Assembly: GCA_016297165.1 (NCBI GenBank)
Contig: JAEDHF010000095.1
Span: forward strand, 1-7,037
Origin: Oscillospiraceae bacterium
GTDB taxonomy: Bacteria > Bacillota > Clostridia > Oscillospirales > Ruminococcaceae
Reading direction: 5' to 3'
DNA length: 7,037 nucleotides
Shown here: positions 5,262 to 7,037 of the stretch, in pieces
Layout: each line of letters begins with the position of its first letter
Position numbering within the stretch: position 1 is the first letter of the stretch
Notes under the pieces: generated by a model
Databases searched by the model: none
The model's input: the letters and a program-made list of their open reading frames with translations, nothing else
What the model was told of the DNA's origin: nothing
Translations under genes and position numbers: made by a program

Positions 5262-6391
5262 ACTGTGGGCAATATAATTTTTATCCGGAAACCGTCGGGA
5301 AGATTTTCGGCGTAAACCTCGCCCCCGGACCTTGTTACAACATACTTTACGATATATAAGCCAAGTCCTGCGCCGTTTTCCTTTTCAATACGGCTTCCCC
5401 GATAAAACTTATTGAATAAAAATGGAATTTCTTCCTCGGGAACGCCCTTTCCGAAATCACGGAAGCTTATTTCCGCTCCCTTTTCCGTCTTAAGTGCAGT
5501 AATCTCAACATCGGTTCTTGCATACTTGGCGGCATTACCGATTATGTTTTCAAAGACCTGCATTAGTCTGCTTTTGTCCGCCTTAACCTCGATAAAATAT
5601 GCAGGCAGCTTCAGCCTGATACTCTTGTTTGCGGTAATTTCTCCTACTGTTTCCTTAATAAATCCGCAAAGCTCAAATTCCGTTGGATTCATTATAAGCC
5701 TGTCCAAATCGGAAATGGAATGGAGAAGCATATCATTTGTAAGCGCCGCAACCTCGTCGCATTTACGCATAATTACCTCAAGGTATTTTGCCCGCTTTTC
5801 GGGATTATCGCCATATCCTGCTTCAAGCCCCTCGGCATAGGCTCGGATTGAGGCAACGGGAGTTTTTATGTCGTGGGACAATGAAGCTATAACGGTTTTA
5901 TTATTCTCTATCGCCTCTTTTTCACAGGCTCGGGCTGTTGAAATCTCGCGGCGCATACAGTCGAATGCCCAGGTAAATTTCCCGAAATAGTTTGTTCTCT
6001 CATAATCAAGTGGCAGGTCGAAATCGCCTCCCGCTATACGCTCGGCAAAGGCCGTCAGCTTTTCAAAGGGACGGATAATTTTTAGCCCGATATAGATAAA
6101 AACTGCCCCTATAATTACCGCCGAAACCCCGAATTCAATCCATACAGCCGCAAAATAAGCGTTGTTTTTCTCTTCCTCGTCGGCATATAGGGATAAGGCA
6201 GCTCTCAGCTCCTCTGCCCTGTTCTTCGCCTCGGGAGCTTCGCCTTTTTCGATTAGCCTTTCTATTTCGTTAGCCATAACCATGAGCTCGCCGTAGTTTT
6301 TTTGTTCCCCTCGTAAGCCTGTGCTGAGAAATGAGGTTACTGCCCCTAAAATAAGGATAAAAATAGCGGCGGCGATAAGACATTTTTTCAT
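5255..6391 (-). CDS. Membrane sensor histidine kinase
   Basis: This is the sensor of the two-component pair, with 378 residues. A membrane helix (4-23) and a second (about 86-104) enclose a short extracytoplasmic segment of about 60 residues that is mostly charged helix. A HAMP linker follows (about 103-155). The dimerisation/phosphoacceptor helix has SHDIKTP with His173. The catalytic domain has the N box ENIIGNAAKY (Asn282, Asn286), G1 DFGKG (312-316), F box PFLFNKFYRG (323-332) and G2 GAGLGLYIVK (340-349), so it appears active. Its ATG overlaps the regulator stop codon by 4 bases (ATGA), and GGAGG (6403-6399) lies 7 bases upstream, indicating coupled translation. With so short an outer loop the stimulus may be sensed in or near the membrane, or through the transporter. 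Confidence 0.93.
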   Translation of the reverse strand: MKKCLIAAAIFILILGAVTSFLSTGLRGEQKNYGELMVMANEIERLIEKGEAPEAKNRAEELRAALSLYADEEEKNNAYFAAVWIEFGVSAVIIGAVFIYIGLKIIRPFEKLTAFAERIAGGDFDLPLDYERTNYFGKFTWAFDCMRREISTARACEKEAIENNKTVIASLSHDIKTPVASIRAYAEGLEAGYGDNPEKRAKYLEVIMRKCDEVAALTNDMLLHSISDLDRLIMNPTEFELCGFIKETVGEITANKSIRLKLPAYFIEVKADKSRLMQVFENIIGNAAKYARTDVEITALKTEKGAEISFRDFGKGVPEEEIPFLFNKFYRGSRIEKENGAGLGLYIVKYVVTRSGGEVYAENLPDGFRIKIILPTVS

Positions 6392-7037
6392 TCCCTCACC
6401 TCCAGCATATAGCCCACCTTGTAAACGGTTTTGATGTATTTCGGCTCGGCAGGGTTTTCCTCCAGCTTTTCCCGAAGCCAGCGTATATGTACCGTAAGAG
6501 TCGAGGGCTCAACCTCGGAAAAAGCGCCCCATACCTCGGATAAAAGCGTTTCCTTCGCTACGGCCTGATTTCTATGCTCACAAAGGCATGCCAGCAGGTC
6601 AAATTCACGAAGCGAAAGAGAAACCGCCTCCCCCTTTCTCGTAACGGAGCGCATAGTTATGTTCACGGCGATATCGCCAAAAGTAACGATTTTTTCCTGC
6701 TCCGAAAAGCCGTATGTGCGGCGAATAAGAGCGTTTATTCTCGATAAAAGTTCCTTCATTGAATAGGGCTTCGGAAGATAGTCGTCGCCGCCTGTGTCAA
6801 AGCCCTTGATACGGTCGTTTTCGTCGTTTCTTGCGCTTGCAAAAATTACGGGTATCTGTGTGTTTTTGCGAAGCTCCCTGCATATTTCAATGCCTGTAGT
6901 ATCGGGAAGATTTACATCAAGAAGAATAAGGTGATAGGTATGCTGCGAAAGGAGACGAAAGGCCTCCTCGCCGCTTTCGGCGGTAGTTACCGAATAGCCG
7001 TAGCTCTCCAGCATTTCCGATATGATAAAGGATAAAT
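6388..7037 (-). CDS. OmpR-family response regulator (5' end off the window)
   Basis: This is a DNA-binding response regulator paired with the adjacent kinase. The frame stays open through the ATG at 7014 to the window edge, with LSFIISE preceding that Met, so 215 residues are visible and the first strand with its acidic pair is outside. Numbered from that Met, the receiver domain shows the phosphoacceptor Asp33 in LILLDVNLPD, Ser60 at the conserved Ser/Thr site and Lys82 in LPKPYS. A winged-helix effector domain (about 108-208) has the transactivation region LSLREFDLLACL and the recognition helix STLTVHIRWLREKLE. A full protein would be about 230 residues. It probably activates the transporter genes from the repeats at 5244-5261. 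Confidence 0.93.
   Translation of the reverse strand, partial: LSFIISEMLESYGYSVTTAESGEEAFRLLSQHTYHLILLDVNLPDTTGIEICRELRKNTQIPVIFASARNDENDRIKGFDTGGDDYLPKPYSMKELLSRINALIRRTYGFSEQEKIVTFGDIAVNITMRSVTRKGEAVSLSLREFDLLACLCEHRNQAVAKETLLSEVWGAFSEVEPSTLTVHIRWLREKLEENPAEPKYIKTVYKVGYMLEVRE

Overview
The window looks like chromosomal DNA from a gut-type Firmicute, most likely in the Ruminococcus/Oscillospiraceae range. This is inferred from the style of the proteins (a TCS-ABC module with an SHDIKTP-type kinase, and a roughly 500-residue XRE-type regulator), the moderate base composition and the Shine-Dalgarno sites. No rRNA, tRNA or marker gene is present to confirm it.

Layout. (1) 1-295 is non-coding. 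It holds a hairpin with a short T-run at the left edge, one copy of a palindromic repeat (36-72), a candidate leftward promoter (88-116), a central dyad (132-165) and a strong rightward promoter (178-206). (2) 296-1809 (+) is one XRE-family regulator gene of about 504 codons, split by a one-base frameshift near 797-802. (3) 1810-2083 is a convergent gap with no gene. It contains a back-to-back series of hairpins (1824-2004) and then an 86-base three-way-junction palindromic element (2000-2085). The right part of that element is a second copy of the repeat at 36-72. (4) 2084-7037 (-) is a four-gene module read right to left: response regulator (5' end off the window), histidine kinase, ABC ATPase and a two-domain FtsX/MacB-type permease.

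How it works together. The response regulator and kinase genes overlap by 4 bases. A 61-base gap then separates the kinase from the ATPase. It carries, with the end of the kinase gene, an 11-bp-phased TTAAGAA direct repeat and a candidate promoter, as expected if the response regulator switches on the transporter. The ATPase and permease genes are tightly coupled. Such modules usually sense and remove or resist antimicrobial peptides, but the substrate cannot be read from the sequence.

The least explained part is the left 2.1 kb. A broken XRE regulator has two mirrored promoters around a dyad, a densely folded 3' region, and matching palindromic repeats on both sides. It could be a small mobile or regulatory cassette, or an ordinary regulator locus bordered by dispersed repeats. 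The sequence alone does not decide this.
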